Of a stretch of 64,000 nt of DNA, positions 51,661 to 60,550 are shown one piece after another. Made by a program: the position numbers and the translations under genes. A model generated the notes under the pieces. That model made no database searches, was not told the origin of the DNA, and saw only the letters and a list, made by a program, of their open reading frames with translations. Source of the DNA: Bacteroidota bacterium (GTDB lineage: Bacteria; Bacteroidota; Ignavibacteria; Ignavibacteriales; Melioribacteraceae); NCBI GenBank assembly GCA_023397505.1, contig JAEWUC010000005.1:737170-801169 (forward strand). The letters run 5' to 3'. Numbering within the stretch: the stretch's first letter is position 1; every line of letters begins with the position of its first letter.

Positions 51661-54324
51661 TTACATATTCAGCCAATAAGAAAACTTTGCAAGAAAAACA
51701 TTGTCTCCTTGAGTATTCCACAAGCTTTTAACATCTCTTGCGAAAGAAAAATTACCGGGATCATCGTAGTTGGCTTGATTATGCGACCAAACTAAATAAA
51801 ATATTGAACCGGGTAGAACTTCCCAACGCAAAACCGCTGTTCCTCTTAAAGATTTGAAATTAAAATCCGGTTGGTCAAATGTAAATTTATCTGCGGGTCC
51901 ATCTCCATCGGGGTCAACACTATATTCTTCATTTTCGGAATCATAATTAATTGTAGAGCCATTCTGACCGAAATAATTGTAATTAAGAGAACGCGGTTGT
52001 GCCAGTTCTTTGAAATCGAAATAATCACCTACGGCAAAAAACGGCTGCATAAATAATTGCAAACTAAGCGTCGGCGTAAATGTCCAATTCAATCTTATAT
52101 TAGCCGAAAGCGTGTGCTGTTTTATTGTTGCAAAAACATATCTTGTTCCGTAAGTATTAACGGCTGTTGCATCTTCAAAATTATCAACCCATTGCTGCAT
52201 GGATTTACTTATTTCAAAAGCTGGACCAATACTGAATGTAATTTGCGTGTTTGGTTTCCATGTTATCGACATGTTCATCCAGTTGTAGTTTCCACCAATT
52301 GAGTTTCTTGAAAAATCAATTTCACCGCTGATGTATAATTTTTCTCTTGTATCACTGCTGCTGTAAATCCAGTAATAGAAAGAAGATGGATTTATACCCA
52401 GCGGGCCGCCTCTAGTAAGAGTAGGGCTGTAGGTTTCAAAATTAAAATTTCCGCCCATGTACAATTCGTAATAATTGTTGAATGTACCGCCCAGTCGATA
52501 CCACAAGAAATTACTAATTGTATGACCCTCGAAATTAAATGATCTTGCGTAAGAAGCATAAACTTCTTTCGATCTGAAAATTCCTTCCGGTTCGAACCAA
52601 CGATACCCTAAAACAGTGTGCATATTTATTCTGTCCGCCATCCATTGGTAGCCCATATCGTTTTGTTCAAAGCCGGGTGAAACCAAACCTAACGCGGAGT
52701 TTATATAAAAATTTCCGTTTTGTTTGTTCAGCATTAATCTTCCGTAATATCCGGCAAGAGAAGTTCTTGATGTATCATATGTAGAATACGATGCATCTGG
52801 TCTTTGATAATACCTATAATAATGCTTTTGAAGATTTTGCAAATACTCTTTCGAGCCGTTTAAATACGAACCTGCAAAAGCGCCCGTTAAGACATATTCT
52901 TTTTTCTCGTCTAAGAATGTCCAGCCGTCCAAACCAAAAGCATAAGCATTTTCCGAAAGATTACTTTTTAAGGAATTGTCGTTGAAATTTCTATTTACAC
53001 TTGTAAGCATAATACCGAGCGATTGATTTCCGTCGTTAAAATCTTTTTTTGATCGAAGAACATTATAATACGTAAGCGGTTCAACTTCTACTTGTGTTCT
53101 TTTTCCATCTTCATCGTTCCAAAGAGTTGCAAATGTTCTTTCGGTTATTGCGCTTATTGCACCGATTGTAGTTGATCCATTTAATTTACCTGAAAGTTTT
53201 GCCGCACCGAGTATTCTTGTTTCATTCGGGTATTTGGTATAATCGGCGTCGTCTGTTTCACCGCGCGGCGCACGACCGATTCTTCTTGAATAAAATAACT
53301 CCGGCCAGCCGAAATTAAATCCCCAGTTGTTATTTGCGCCGCCTATACCAAAATAAAAATTATCCATTCCTTCTATAAAGAATGGGCGCTTCTCGTTAAA
53401 ATAAGATTCAGAAGCTGAGAGATTAATTACAGCCGGGTCAACTTCTACCTGTCCGAAATCCGGATTGATTGTTGCATCAACATTTAAATTACTGCCAATA
53501 CCTATTTTTATATCCGCACCGACAGTAGTTTTGTATTGATTTGATTTATAAAAAGGATCACCGGCATCATGAACAAGATATTGTGCTTTTTGCACCATAT
53601 ACGGCATAACTTCAAAACGCTGTTTAGGATTTATGCCGTTCAAGCCTTCGAGAGAAGCAAACTTAGAGACAAACCCGCTTTCTTTTTTAGGAACCATTAC
53701 GAAATAAGACTTTTCATTATTCCTTTTTATTTCTCTATAAAAATTAACTCCCCATGTCATCGCATCAGCTTGATTGAATCTCATCTGCGAAAAAGGAATT
53801 TTAATTTCAACCGTCCAACCGGTTTCATCAACCAACGTTTGTGACTGCCAAATTCCGTCCCACGACCAATCGTCCCAGCTGTCATTAAACAAAACACCGT
53901 CTATTATTGTACCGCCAGCATTAATTCCAAACATATAGCCGGTTTTTTTATCGTTGTACGGATCAACATAAAAGATAAACCAATCTGAAGAAATATAATT
54001 ATCCCGGCGTGCAAGACTTGCATCAATTAAATCCGGCTTGGAATCATAAAGCTTTGCAGCCACATAAATATTTTCTTCATCGTAGGCGATCCATACTTCT
54101 GTTTTTTCAGTAGATGGTTTTCCTTCTTCGGGATCTTTTTGTGTGAATTCGTTAACCGGAATTGATTTCCAAATTGGTTCGGTAAGTTTTCCGTCAAGAT
54201 TAATGTTAAGGTTTTGAATTTTATACGCAGGCACTGATTTATCCGGCGTTGTTTTACCGGAACCTGAGCCGTAAATGAACATTGGAATAGCTAAAAAAAA
54301 TAAAATTGTAAAACTCTTTTTCAT
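51661..54324 (-). CDS. DUF5916 outer-membrane protein with CBM9-like domain
   Basis: An 887-residue protein starting at the ATG at 54324, which follows a strong GGGGGAAAG; the frame runs on to 54348, but those residues are not a leader. A signal peptide (about 1-20) precedes a CBM9-like beta-sandwich (about 35-230; LDGKLTEPIWKSI, DEENIYVAAKLYDS, MFGINAGGTIIDG). The rest has alternating aromatic/polar strands and SASESYFNEKRPFFIEGMDN, the DUF5916 signature, and ends FLAKFSYWLNM, a barrel-type C-terminus. It probably sits in the outer membrane, perhaps as a carbohydrate-binding or hydrolase-associated surface protein. Function unknown. Confidence 0.88.
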   Translation of the reverse strand: MKKSFTILFFLAIPMFIYGSGSGKTTPDKSVPAYKIQNLNINLDGKLTEPIWKSIPVNEFTQKDPEEGKPSTEKTEVWIAYDEENIYVAAKLYDSKPDLIDASLARRDNYISSDWFIFYVDPYNDKKTGYMFGINAGGTIIDGVLFNDSWDDWSWDGIWQSQTLVDETGWTVEIKIPFSQMRFNQADAMTWGVNFYREIKRNNEKSYFVMVPKKESGFVSKFASLEGLNGINPKQRFEVMPYMVQKAQYLVHDAGDPFYKSNQYKTTVGADIKIGIGSNLNVDATINPDFGQVEVDPAVINLSASESYFNEKRPFFIEGMDNFYFGIGGANNNWGFNFGWPELFYSRRIGRAPRGETDDADYTKYPNETRILGAAKLSGKLNGSTTIGAISAITERTFATLWNDEDGKRTQVEVEPLTYYNVLRSKKDFNDGNQSLGIMLTSVNRNFNDNSLKSNLSENAYAFGLDGWTFLDEKKEYVLTGAFAGSYLNGSKEYLQNLQKHYYRYYQRPDASYSTYDTSRTSLAGYYGRLMLNKQNGNFYINSALGLVSPGFEQNDMGYQWMADRINMHTVLGYRWFEPEGIFRSKEVYASYARSFNFEGHTISNFLWYRLGGTFNNYYELYMGGNFNFETYSPTLTRGGPLGINPSSFYYWIYSSSDTREKLYISGEIDFSRNSIGGNYNWMNMSITWKPNTQITFSIGPAFEISKSMQQWVDNFEDATAVNTYGTRYVFATIKQHTLSANIRLNWTFTPTLSLQLFMQPFFAVGDYFDFKELAQPRSLNYNYFGQNGSTINYDSENEEYSVDPDGDGPADKFTFDQPDFNFKSLRGTAVLRWEVLPGSIFYLVWSHNQANYDDPGNFSFARDVKSLWNTQGDNVFLAKFSYWLNM

Positions 54325-54440
54325 CTTTCCCCCAAATATTAATTCCAATTTTTATTAGTCCGGTATCTTAGGATGGTTTTTAGACTAATGGGGGATATTA
54401 AATGTTGCTCGTGTTTATATATAAATTTGTAAAAGATTGT

Positions 54441-54463
54441 AAAAAAGCCCGGACTAGCCGGGC
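54441..54463 (-). terminator. terminator of the ECF sigma/DUF4252 operon
   Basis: A GC-rich stem GCCCGG/CCGGGC (54447-54452 with 54458-54463), five-base loop, then six T on the minus strand (54441-54446). It lies 20 bases after the stop at 54483. Confidence 0.9.
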
Positions 54464-54482
54464 CATCGTAATACTAAAATTA

Positions 54483-55040
54483 TTAATCCTCTTTTTCCTT
54501 CATTTTTCCCACATCAGGAAAGTTAAATTGTTTGGAAAGTTTGCCAATAGATTCGGGATTTATGTCGCCGACAATATTAACAAGTGTAACTTTGCCTTCA
54601 CCGTTTAGCATTGCAATTAAAAGTCCCGAAAAATTTTCGCTGCCGTTATTTTTAACGTAAACTTTAATGTCGTTATGTTTCTGTTTAGTTTTAATTATTC
54701 TCTGCCATTTTTTCGATTGAAGATTTTTTTCAACCGAAGCTAAATCGGTTTCGAATTTTTGAATATTACTTCTATCCAACATGAATTCATTCACTTTAAC
54801 AAGTTTAAGCGCATTGATTAAATTGCCCATTTCTTCGTCCTTCGATTCACCCATTTTGGCAACCATTTTAAGCAGCGGTTCTTCAAGATAAACTTCGGTT
54901 GTAAATTCGCCCGCTTTAAGTTTAGTCAATTCGCTGAAATCAAAATAGCCGGGTTCTTTGGAATAATCGCCCTGCTGCTGCGCGAATGTGTTAAGTGAAA
55001 ATGCAATTACAAATGCGAGTATTAATTTGTTCAGTTTCAT
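54483..55040 (-). CDS. exported DUF4252 protein
   Basis: A 185-residue protein starting at the ATG at 55040, one base after the stop of the anti-sigma-like gene and preceded by AAGGAGA. The signal peptide (1-21) ends in NTFAQ; the mature part begins QQGDYSKEPGYFDFSELTKL, typical of DUF4252. Its repeated lysine-rich helices, VYVKNNGSENFSGLLIAMLN and KVTLVNIVGDI near the C-terminal end match known members. DUF4252 genes are often next to ECF sigma loci in Bacteroidota, as here. Likely exported target or partner of the sigma system; function unknown. Confidence 0.85.
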   Translation of the reverse strand: MKLNKLILAFVIAFSLNTFAQQQGDYSKEPGYFDFSELTKLKAGEFTTEVYLEEPLLKMVAKMGESKDEEMGNLINALKLVKVNEFMLDRSNIQKFETDLASVEKNLQSKKWQRIIKTKQKHNDIKVYVKNNGSENFSGLLIAMLNGEGKVTLVNIVGDINPESIGKLSKQFNFPDVGKMKEKED

Positions 55041-55041
55041 T

Positions 55042-55617
55042 TTATTTCTCCTTATTTGGTTCATTTTCCGATGTTAAAAAATCATTTACAATTCCCATGC
55101 TTTCGCGTATCGGCTTTGCAACACGAGAATTTAATACCTCTTCTTTTAAAGTGATGTTTGTCTGCGCAAAGATTTTACCAACAATCGCCAAGGCATGTTT
55201 TGCCTGTTTATCGGCTATTTCAATTTCCGCTTTCGAATATTTGTACTGGGGAACGCGGTTTTCTAGAATTCCGAAAACCAAAAAACCAATTATAATTACT
55301 ACCGCCGCTGCTGAAAAAATTGGACGTGTAAAAACAATTGTTAAAAAGTCGGCGGTAAATGAGTTAATTCTTTTATTAACATTTGCTGTTTGTTTCTCAA
55401 TATTAACAATAATTTCATCCGGGCATTCTTCTTCAGAAAGTTTATGAATTTCAGCAGAGGTACTTTTGTATTCGCTTAAAACATTTTTTACTTCGGGATA
55501 TTTTTCCGCGAGTCGAGTTACATAAAACCGATCCCATAATCCTGCATCGCCGTATGCAACGGAAATAATTTTATTTAAAAGTTCCTCGCTTATTTCAAAG
55601 GACTTCTTGAGTTTCAT
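55042..55617 (-). CDS. anti-sigma-like single-span membrane protein
   Basis: A 191-residue protein: a cytoplasmic helical part (1-100), one membrane span AAAVVIIIGFLVFGIL (about 104-119), then a periplasmic tail of about 70 residues. It overlaps the ECF sigma gene upstream by 23 bases (coupled translation), the standard place for an anti-sigma factor. No zinc anti-sigma HxxxCxxC motif is visible, so it would be a non-ZAS type. Function as sigma inhibitor is by position and topology. Confidence 0.7.
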   Translation of the reverse strand: MKLKKSFEISEELLNKIISVAYGDAGLWDRFYVTRLAEKYPEVKNVLSEYKSTSAEIHKLSEEECPDEIIVNIEKQTANVNKRINSFTADFLTIVFTRPIFSAAAVVIIIGFLVFGILENRVPQYKYSKAEIEIADKQAKHALAIVGKIFAQTNITLKEEVLNSRVAKPIRESMGIVNDFLTSENEPNKEK

Positions 55618-56134
55618 AATTTTTTAATTCCTCTTGTAATTTTTTTCTTGCCCGCAGTAAATATACTTTTACCGAGTTCAACGGAATACCGAGCGTTTTT
55701 GCAATTTCGTTATATTTAAAACCCTGTATTTCATATAGAACAAAAACGCTTCTCATATTTTCCGGCAGACGCTGAATAGCTTCTTTTATTTTTGATCCAA
55801 TCATTTTAAAATGTGTTGTTAAGTACGGGTTATCAGAATTTTTGTTTTCGCTGTATGTATCTTCAAATATTTCATCAATCTCCAACTCTCTTCCAAGAGT
55901 TGCGGCCCGCTTCCGCAAATAATCGATGCATAAATTATTAGTCGTTTTCATTATCCATGTTTTAGCCGCGAGCATGTTAAACTTGTCCATATTTTTCCAA
56001 ATCCGGATCATTACTTCTTGAGTAACATCGTCGGCGTCCATCTTGTTTCTCAGCATGTAAAGTGAATATGTATAAATTCTGTTTTTATACTGCTGAATTA
56101 AGAACGTGTACCGTGTTTGCCTTAATATTGTCAT
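55595..56134 (-). CDS. ECF sigma factor (RpoE-like)
   Basis: A 179-residue extracytoplasmic-function sigma factor. Region 2 (RIYTYSLYMLRNKMDADDVT, then QEVMIRIWKNMDKF) covers about residues 19-52, and the region-4 helix-turn-helix (NEIAKTLGIPLNSVKVYLLR) is at about 142-161. No extra domains. It leads the operon sigma / anti-sigma-like / DUF4252, and should direct transcription of a membrane-stress or surface-related set. Two further genes start 100 bases away on the other strand. Confidence 0.92.
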   Translation of the reverse strand: MTILRQTRYTFLIQQYKNRIYTYSLYMLRNKMDADDVTQEVMIRIWKNMDKFNMLAAKTWIMKTTNNLCIDYLRKRAATLGRELEIDEIFEDTYSENKNSDNPYLTTHFKMIGSKIKEAIQRLPENMRSVFVLYEIQGFKYNEIAKTLGIPLNSVKVYLLRARKKLQEELKNYETQEVL

Positions 56135-56233
56135 TTCTGTAATTACAGACGAAAAGAAATATCCCTTTGTTACATTGTATTAAAATTATTTTAGAATTAT
56201 TTTCCTTTCGGAACTTAAGAAAGGGAAACAAAA

Positions 56234-56620
56234 ATGTCCTCTAGTAATGCTGAAATAGGCGCCGTTGGCTGGTTTGATTTAACGATTCCCAATGCTGACG
56301 AACTTCGTGATTTTTATTCCAAAGTTATCGGGTGGCGCCCAGAACCGTCATCGATGGGCGAATACAATGATTATGTTATGAAAACTCCAGACACAGACAG
56401 AGCTGTTGCGGGCGTTTGTCATGCCCGCGGAACAAACAAAGATTTGCCGCCGCAATGGATGATATATATCAATGTAAAAAATATCGACGAGAGTATAAAA
56501 ACTTGCGAATCTCTCGGCGGCAGTGTTTTAATGAATATTAAAGAAATGGGCGAATACGGTAAATATTGTTTCATTAAAGACCCGGCCGGTGCTGTATGCG
56601 CTTTGTTTGAACACAAATAA
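56234..56620 (+). CDS. VOC-family (glyoxalase/bleomycin-resistance fold) protein
   Basis: A 128-residue paired beta-alpha-beta-beta-beta protein. GWFDLTIPNADELRDFYSKV and GWRPEP open the first module, and WMIYINVKNIDESIKTCESLGG the second, ending YCFIKDPAGAVCALFEHK with the metal-binding Glu. The set of metal residues is partly visible. An AAAGGGA ribosome site lies upstream. It may be a small metalloenzyme or ligand binder; substrate not determined. It is divergent from the ECF sigma gene. Confidence 0.88.
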   Translation: MSSSNAEIGAVGWFDLTIPNADELRDFYSKVIGWRPEPSSMGEYNDYVMKTPDTDRAVAGVCHARGTNKDLPPQWMIYINVKNIDESIKTCESLGGSVLMNIKEMGEYGKYCFIKDPAGAVCALFEHK

Positions 56621-56670
56621 TTCTTTTCCCGGCCAAAATATTTGTTTGATTTTTTTGATGAGAATAATAA

Positions 56671-57165
56671 ATGGAACAGCTTGATTTTAAACCGGCTAAA
56701 TCCACTAAAAATTTTCGGGACAATTATAAGCTCCATGATATGGCAGAAAATGCCGGTAAAGATTTATTAATACAGTGGGGTATTTCATTTAAAAAATTCG
56801 GCGATGATAGAAGATTCGAAAAACTTTGGGAGAAAGGCGAAGACAAGCCCGATTTAATTATAACCTACAAAACGAAATCGGCACTGCTCGATTGGAAAGG
56901 AAAACATTCAAACAAATGGATTGCTAATGAACGGGCCGTTAAATCTTACGAAAAATGGCAGCAAAGTTTTAAGACGCCGATGTTAATATGCTTTTTAGTA
57001 TTTGATAATTTTGGTATGGTTTCGGAAAGACGATTTGCCGTTATCAATCTTCACGCATATTCTGTAAACAAGAAAAAACAATGGGATAAAAACAAAACCG
57101 TAGAATTCAAAGACGAACTCCCTGTATTCAACAAAGAAAATCTGCTTAAGTTTGTTTTCAATTAG
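56671..57165 (+). CDS. candidate PD-(D/E)XK-fold nuclease-like protein
   Basis: A 164-residue cytoplasmic protein with no named family that I recall. A helix with Glu26 precedes KPDLIIT with Asp61, then ALLDWKGKHS with Asp74-Trp-Lys76, which fits the D-Xn-(D/E)-x-K core of PD-(D/E)XK nucleases, plus a following helix (WIANERAVKSYEKWQQSFKT) and a strand (MLICFLVF). The order and spacing fit Holliday-junction-resolvase or restriction-type folds. No methylase or repair partner is adjacent. Enzyme activity is an inference. Confidence 0.6.
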   Translation: MEQLDFKPAKSTKNFRDNYKLHDMAENAGKDLLIQWGISFKKFGDDRRFEKLWEKGEDKPDLIITYKTKSALLDWKGKHSNKWIANERAVKSYEKWQQSFKTPMLICFLVFDNFGMVSERRFAVINLHAYSVNKKKQWDKNKTVEFKDELPVFNKENLLKFVFN

Positions 57166-57215
57166 AAATCGAATTTATAATATCATTTTATACTTTCGGC
57201 AACGGTAAAAAATAA

Positions 57216-57758
57216 ATGAAGAATGAGTTTTACAACAAAGTCGAAACTGTTTTTAGATACTCCAATTCCAATAATGAACTCTTTGATGCATTTGGCGATG
57301 CGCTTAAAAACAAAATAAATGATTTTGAACTATACAAAATTCTTCTCGCCAATCCGTCTCTTTCCGTTGATGAAATAAAAATGTTTTCCGAAAAACTTTT
57401 AAAAGATATGCCCATGAACACATATCATATTTTAATGTGGGTTGCAAAGATATTTGAAAGCCGTTCTTCCGGCTTCGTGGATTTTGACGAAACAATCCGG
57501 TACTACGAACGCGCGATTAACACAAGACCTGTTGAATACGAGCCGCATCTTAATTTGCTGAATATTTTTAATTATGAAGTAGAAACGGAACAGAATAAAA
57601 AAATTTTACATCTCGTTGAAAACGGAATAGGCCGTGTTATTTCAAAAAGTAAAATTTATTATGCTCTTGCAGATTTGCACAAACGTCTCGGTGATTCAAG
57701 AACTTCATCTAAATATGTTGCTTTGGCGGAAAAAGCAGCAGTTAATGAAAGAGAATAA
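57216..57758 (+). CDS. TPR-like helical protein of unknown function
   Basis: A 180-residue all-helical protein. The region 98-130 (DFDETIRYYERAINTRPVEY, then EPHLNLLNIFNYE) is a TPR-type pair, and 151-178 (SKIYYALADLHKRLGDSRTS) a second. Its first 90 residues are also helical but not clearly TPR. No signal peptide or span. It is 50 bases after the nuclease-like gene, so probably in the same transcript. Role likely protein-protein binding. Confidence 0.6.
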   Translation: MKNEFYNKVETVFRYSNSNNELFDAFGDALKNKINDFELYKILLANPSLSVDEIKMFSEKLLKDMPMNTYHILMWVAKIFESRSSGFVDFDETIRYYERAINTRPVEYEPHLNLLNIFNYEVETEQNKKILHLVENGIGRVISKSKIYYALADLHKRLGDSRTSSKYVALAEKAAVNERE

Positions 57759-57829
57759 AAATAAAATTCGATGTCGTAAATCTGAGCCGAAAATGATAAA
57801 CATAAGGAATGTTTTGGATTTAGATTTTT

Positions 57830-60532
57830 TTAATAGTAGTAGCCGATTGTAAAGTAAAAATACGTTGGACCCCAGTTCAGTGCATTTTTAGAAAAAGTAT
57901 TCGAAAAATAAAAACTTCTTCCGAAAGAAAAATCCGCCGGGCCGATTGGTGTATTGAATGAAAGCGTAGCGCCAATTCCGTGTTTCAGATCTTTAAAACG
58001 TATTTGTTCACGTTCCGCCCAAATTGACCCGAGATCATATCTTGTTTTTATATAAGTATCAAAAAATATTTTTATTGGAAGTTTGTAACGGTACTCAATC
58101 GAAGCTAATAAAACTTGCCTGCCGCGGTATTCGTAATCACGCATTCCAAAAAAAGAGTTTTGACCGCCGAGTGAAAACTGTTCTGTAAGCGGCAGCGTTT
58201 TATCGCCGCTTCCGATTATTCCGTGAAGAGAAAAAGCATGAGACCTATGAGGGCTGAAAATATTTTTATAATCAAAATAGAATTTTGAGTAACCGATATC
58301 TCCGCCCAAAGCGCTTTGTGCTGTTTCATAATAACTCTTTACTAAAAATCCGTCGGTGGGATACGGGTAATCGTTTTGCGTATCAATGAATAATGAAAAA
58401 CGCAGACTTGTAATAAATATATCGTATGTTGGTTCAAGGTAATCAAGTTTATTTTTGATTTTTTCATTTTGTACTCTTGCTTCGGCGAAGAGATTTCCAA
58501 AACGCATTGCCTGTGCGCCGATGCCGAAAGAAGCCCCGTAAAAAATCTGGCGGTACTCCGCAGTTTTACTTCTTGAAAATCGATTTAAAGCATTTATAGA
58601 ATCTTCGGTATAAACATTCACGTCATTGAATTCATAAAAAGCTCTTACTTTGTAAGTTAGGTATGAATCGAAAACGCGGTTGGCTTTCTGTTCAAACACA
58701 AACGAACGGTTTCGAACCCCGCCCGAAAATGTAGCGCCAAGCTCTGTCCCGGTTCCGTTAAAATTTTCATCTCTAATATCAACAGAAAGTTGTGAAAAGT
58801 TTTCATTGTCTATTCGTAAACCGAGCCGAATAATGCCCGAAATTTTTTCCGTAACATTTAATGTTATTTCCGTACTGTCGTTTTCATTTTTCGCATCAAG
58901 TTCAACCTGGTCAAATAAATTTGTACTTCTCAAATTTGCAAAACCTTTTTCAGCGTCCTTATAACTGAAAATATTCCCCACCGATAAAGGCAGTTCTCTC
59001 GTAATCAATCTCTTCTTTGTGCGGGTGTTGCCCGTAACAGAAATTTTTGAAATTATACCTTCGCTTATATCAACATATAGTTTTTGTGTTTCTTCGCTAA
59101 AATTAATTTTGTTCAATCGTACAAATGAATATCCGCGTTTTTTATATTGCCTTGAAATTTCAAGTGCTGCATTTAATGAGGTTACCGAACTGTATGGCTT
59201 GCCTATTAACGGAAAGATACATTTTTCAATTTCTGTTTTAGGTAATATGGAATCCCCACTAACTTCAAAATCCCTTACAATGGGATTCGGCGTTGCAATA
59301 ATTTTAAGAGACGATGTGCTTTCATCTTCGGTCACTTCAAAAAATAAATCTTTGTACTGCCCGCTGCGTCCGAGGACGTAAAGCTCAAACAATAAGTCCT
59401 TATTCGAAATTGAATCTTTGTTTGTTATACGGTCGAATAATTTTAAACTGATTTCGCCCGAATTTATAACGGATAGGTTTTTGTAATATTTTAAGTCAAC
59501 ATCAAGATTATCTTTAAATCTATTTTCAAGTTCATCCGATATTTCTTTTATTATGGGCAATGCCGCTTCGTAGCCATTCTTAATTATCGTTTCTAATCCG
59601 GAAAAATCTGAATTTTTTCTTTCGTTCAATTCAGGCGTAATAACAAAATCCGACTGTTCGAGCTGTTGTTGATTCAATTTTTGCATGGGAATACTTACAA
59701 GCTGATCGGCAATCGTCCATGGAAATTGAAGTTCATCTTTTTGATAAAGCGGGCTCGAAGCGTCAACGGCCACAACAATATCGGCGCCGAGTTCTCGCGT
59801 CTCTTTTGCGGGAATATTTGCAACCAAACCGCCGTCGACTAAAAGCAACGAATCTTTTATAACCGGCGGAAGTAAAAATGTTACACTTGAACTTGCACGC
59901 ATTGCCAAACCAAGCGGAGCTTTATCAAGAATTATTTCGTTGCCGTTTACCAAATCACTCGCAACTGCTCTGAATTTGTAAAGATATTCGTCAAAATTTT
60001 CTTTAGCATAAATCGGCGCATTAAGTGCAAGAAGATTTAAAAAATTGGCGGGGCGCTGACCAGAACTGATGGAGTTTGGGATCACCAGTGAGAATCCTTC
60101 TATTCGAAAAGAAATTAATGCGCGGTCTTCTGTAATTTTTTGATCAACAAAAAGTTCGTTTCTTTTTGATTGCTCTATCGAATAAAACTCTTCCCAGTTA
60201 TTCGAACTCAATATAGAATCAAGTTGAGTTAAATTGTAACCGGCAGAATACAGACCTCCGATTATGCTGCCCATACTTGTGCCGACTATGTATTCTATTG
60301 GGATAAATTTTTCTTCGAAAGCTTTTAAAACACCAAGTTGCGAGATTGCTCTGGCACCGCCGCCGCTCAAAGCCAACCCGATTTTAGGAAGATTGTCCGG
60401 CACCTTTTCAACAAGTCCGAACGGAAGAATTTTCTCCACGTAATTTAATCTTAGCGTATCAACTTTCTGCGCAGTTAAATACGTTTGAAAAGACAACAAG
60501 AGAAATAAAATATATTTCAATGATCGCTGCAT
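57830..60532 (-). CDS. patatin-POTRA-barrel protein, type Vd secretion-like (PlpD-like)
   Basis: A 900-residue protein with signal peptide (1-22). Patatin phospholipase domain at about 50-330: oxyanion motif SGGGA (56-60), nucleophile Ser86 in GTSMG, and catalytic Asp233 in VDGGLVANIP. POTRA-like repeats follow at about 405-565 (VSGDSILPKTEIEKCIFPLI, VTGNTRTKKRLITRELPLSV), then an Omp85/surface-antigen barrel (about 580-900; GFLVKSYYETAQSALGGDIG) ending FYFTIGYYY, a good outer-membrane C-terminus. This is the layout of type Vd autotransporter lipases, which export their own patatin domain. It is 18 bases after yidC and may share its transcript. Confidence 0.92.
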   Translation of the reverse strand: MQRSLKYILFLLLSFQTYLTAQKVDTLRLNYVEKILPFGLVEKVPDNLPKIGLALSGGGARAISQLGVLKAFEEKFIPIEYIVGTSMGSIIGGLYSAGYNLTQLDSILSSNNWEEFYSIEQSKRNELFVDQKITEDRALISFRIEGFSLVIPNSISSGQRPANFLNLLALNAPIYAKENFDEYLYKFRAVASDLVNGNEIILDKAPLGLAMRASSSVTFLLPPVIKDSLLLVDGGLVANIPAKETRELGADIVVAVDASSPLYQKDELQFPWTIADQLVSIPMQKLNQQQLEQSDFVITPELNERKNSDFSGLETIIKNGYEAALPIIKEISDELENRFKDNLDVDLKYYKNLSVINSGEISLKLFDRITNKDSISNKDLLFELYVLGRSGQYKDLFFEVTEDESTSSLKIIATPNPIVRDFEVSGDSILPKTEIEKCIFPLIGKPYSSVTSLNAALEISRQYKKRGYSFVRLNKINFSEETQKLYVDISEGIISKISVTGNTRTKKRLITRELPLSVGNIFSYKDAEKGFANLRSTNLFDQVELDAKNENDSTEITLNVTEKISGIIRLGLRIDNENFSQLSVDIRDENFNGTGTELGATFSGGVRNRSFVFEQKANRVFDSYLTYKVRAFYEFNDVNVYTEDSINALNRFSRSKTAEYRQIFYGASFGIGAQAMRFGNLFAEARVQNEKIKNKLDYLEPTYDIFITSLRFSLFIDTQNDYPYPTDGFLVKSYYETAQSALGGDIGYSKFYFDYKNIFSPHRSHAFSLHGIIGSGDKTLPLTEQFSLGGQNSFFGMRDYEYRGRQVLLASIEYRYKLPIKIFFDTYIKTRYDLGSIWAEREQIRFKDLKHGIGATLSFNTPIGPADFSFGRSFYFSNTFSKNALNWGPTYFYFTIGYYY

Positions 60533-60550
60533 TCTGTTTTTGATGAGCGT

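Noticed and set aside
57634..57852. Plus-strand frame over the end of the TPR-like gene
   Set aside because: It is a shifted reading that overlaps two better-supported genes and has no domain features.
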